Virus record (IMG/VR): IMGVR_UViG_3300048772_000033
Location: 1 to 21,024 of that record
Reading direction: 5' to 3' (one strand)
Source: a virus
Length of the DNA stretch: 21,024 bases
How positions within the stretch are numbered: position 1 is the first letter of the stretch; every line of letters begins with the position of its first letter. The position numbers and the translations under genes are program-made. Shown in pieces: positions 20,553 through 21,024 of this stretch. The notes under the pieces were generated by a model that did not search any database, was not told where the DNA came from, and was given only the letters and a program-made list of their open reading frames with translations.

Positions 20553-21024
20553 TTATTCGAGCAGCGGGTCCGGGCCATCGAGGTTCCGAAGTTCGCTGAC
20601 TGGGTTGAGTTCGTCTCGGGGGTCATCCCCCGAGACGAGAGTGGGTTTGCCAGCGGGCTTTTCGACAACCGCGCTGATCAGATTTTTGTACTTCGTGGAG
20701 AGGTCCATTCCCTTGAACAGCTTCTCCGACTGGGGCACCGACACGAGCGAACGCGGCATGCACTGGTCGATGGTGAACTTCTGACGCAGAAGCCTCTCGG
20801 CCTCTGCTTCGTCCTTCCAAGCGCGGCGCGAGATGCCGGCCACCAGCTTGCAGCCGGGGACCTGCGTCCCCGCGGAAGCGAGGATGAACGCCTGGGCTCT
20901 GACCTGTTCGAGGAACGCCTCGATCTGGGACTGAGCCCGGACGATCTTCCCAAGCTGAGCCGGGCTCAGCTTGCCCACATCGGGGAACAGAAGCGGCTTG
21001 ACCACTTCCTCCACCTCGGCGGGC
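20553..21024 (-). CDS. DUF2800 family protein, C-terminal part (cut by window edge)
   Basis: The frame is open from the window edge (about 157 residues visible; the GTG at 21012-21014 is not taken as the true start). The sequence matches the C-terminal third of DUF2800 proteins, which belong to the Cas4/RecB-like nuclease group in phage replication modules: L-S-P-A-Q-L-G-K-I-V, then V-P-G-C-K-L-V-A-G-I-S-R-R-A-W-K-D-E-A-E-A, S-V-P-Q-S-E-K-L-F-K-G and the K-P-A-G-K-P-T-L-V-S-G-D-D-P-R-D-E close. The nuclease core would lie outside the window. It is followed at 25 bases by the ssDNA-binding gene. Confidence 0.8.
   Translation of the reverse strand, partial: PAEVEEVVKPLLFPDVGKLSPAQLGKIVRAQSQIEAFLEQVRAQAFILASAGTQVPGCKLVAGISRRAWKDEAEAERLLRQKFTIDQCMPRSLVSVPQSEKLFKGMDLSTKYKNLISAVVEKPAGKPTLVSGDDPRDELNPVSELRNLDGPDPLLE

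Overview
The window is part of a GC-rich, tightly packed genome of a tailed double-stranded DNA phage with a contractile tail, or a prophage. The virion genes are those of a simple myovirus baseplate: tail assembly chaperone, tape measure, Dit-like protein, Pam3-type plug, hub, Gp138-type spike, gp25-like wedge, J-like wedge and DUF2612-like tail protein. There is no integrase, repressor, capsid gene, tRNA or CRISPR array in the window. The host cannot be named. Shine-Dalgarno motifs are scarce upstream of the starts, and many genes are joined by ATGA or TGATG overlaps.

Region 1 (+ strand, 1-8.4 kb) is the tail and baseplate assembly line. It starts with the last codons of an upstream gene. 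A tail assembly chaperone follows, with an in-frame T_TTT_TTC slippery site that would give a longer -1 frameshift product. Then come a 34-residue membrane peptide, a short tape measure protein and the baseplate genes in assembly order. The DUF2612-like protein at the end looks split into N- and C-terminal genes with an unrelated 246-residue gene between them.

Region 2 (+ strand, 8.4-11.9 kb) holds appendage genes: a tail fibre with a recognisable N-terminal module, two beta-rich structural proteins of unknown role, an SGNH-type hydrolase carrying an inserted lectin-like domain, and a 52-residue ORF. Region 3 (+ strand, 11.9-13.4 kb) looks like a lysis and membrane cassette: a lipoprotein with a possible Cys-His papain-like site, a three-TM (GTA-type) holin, a 45-residue TM peptide and a coiled-coil protein with a C-terminal TM segment. 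No recognisable endolysin is present.

Region 4 (13.42-13.62 kb) is the convergent junction. It has no gene and contains several short inverted repeats, one with a perfect 9-bp stem.

Region 5 (- strand, 21.0 down to 13.6 kb) is a DNA replication and recombination operon. In transcription order it has a DUF2800 protein (cut by the window edge), an Enc34-type ssDNA-binding protein (DUF2815), two unknown small proteins, a family A DNA polymerase with 3'-5' exonuclease domain, two unknown small proteins, a VRR-NUC nuclease, a PP-loop (PAPS reductase-like) protein, an SNF2-type helicase and two small proteins. Between the ssDNA-binding gene and the next ORF is a 142-base gap that can fold, on the - strand transcript, into a 22-bp closing stem with two internal hairpins. 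This candidate structured RNA is the most unusual non-coding signal in the window.
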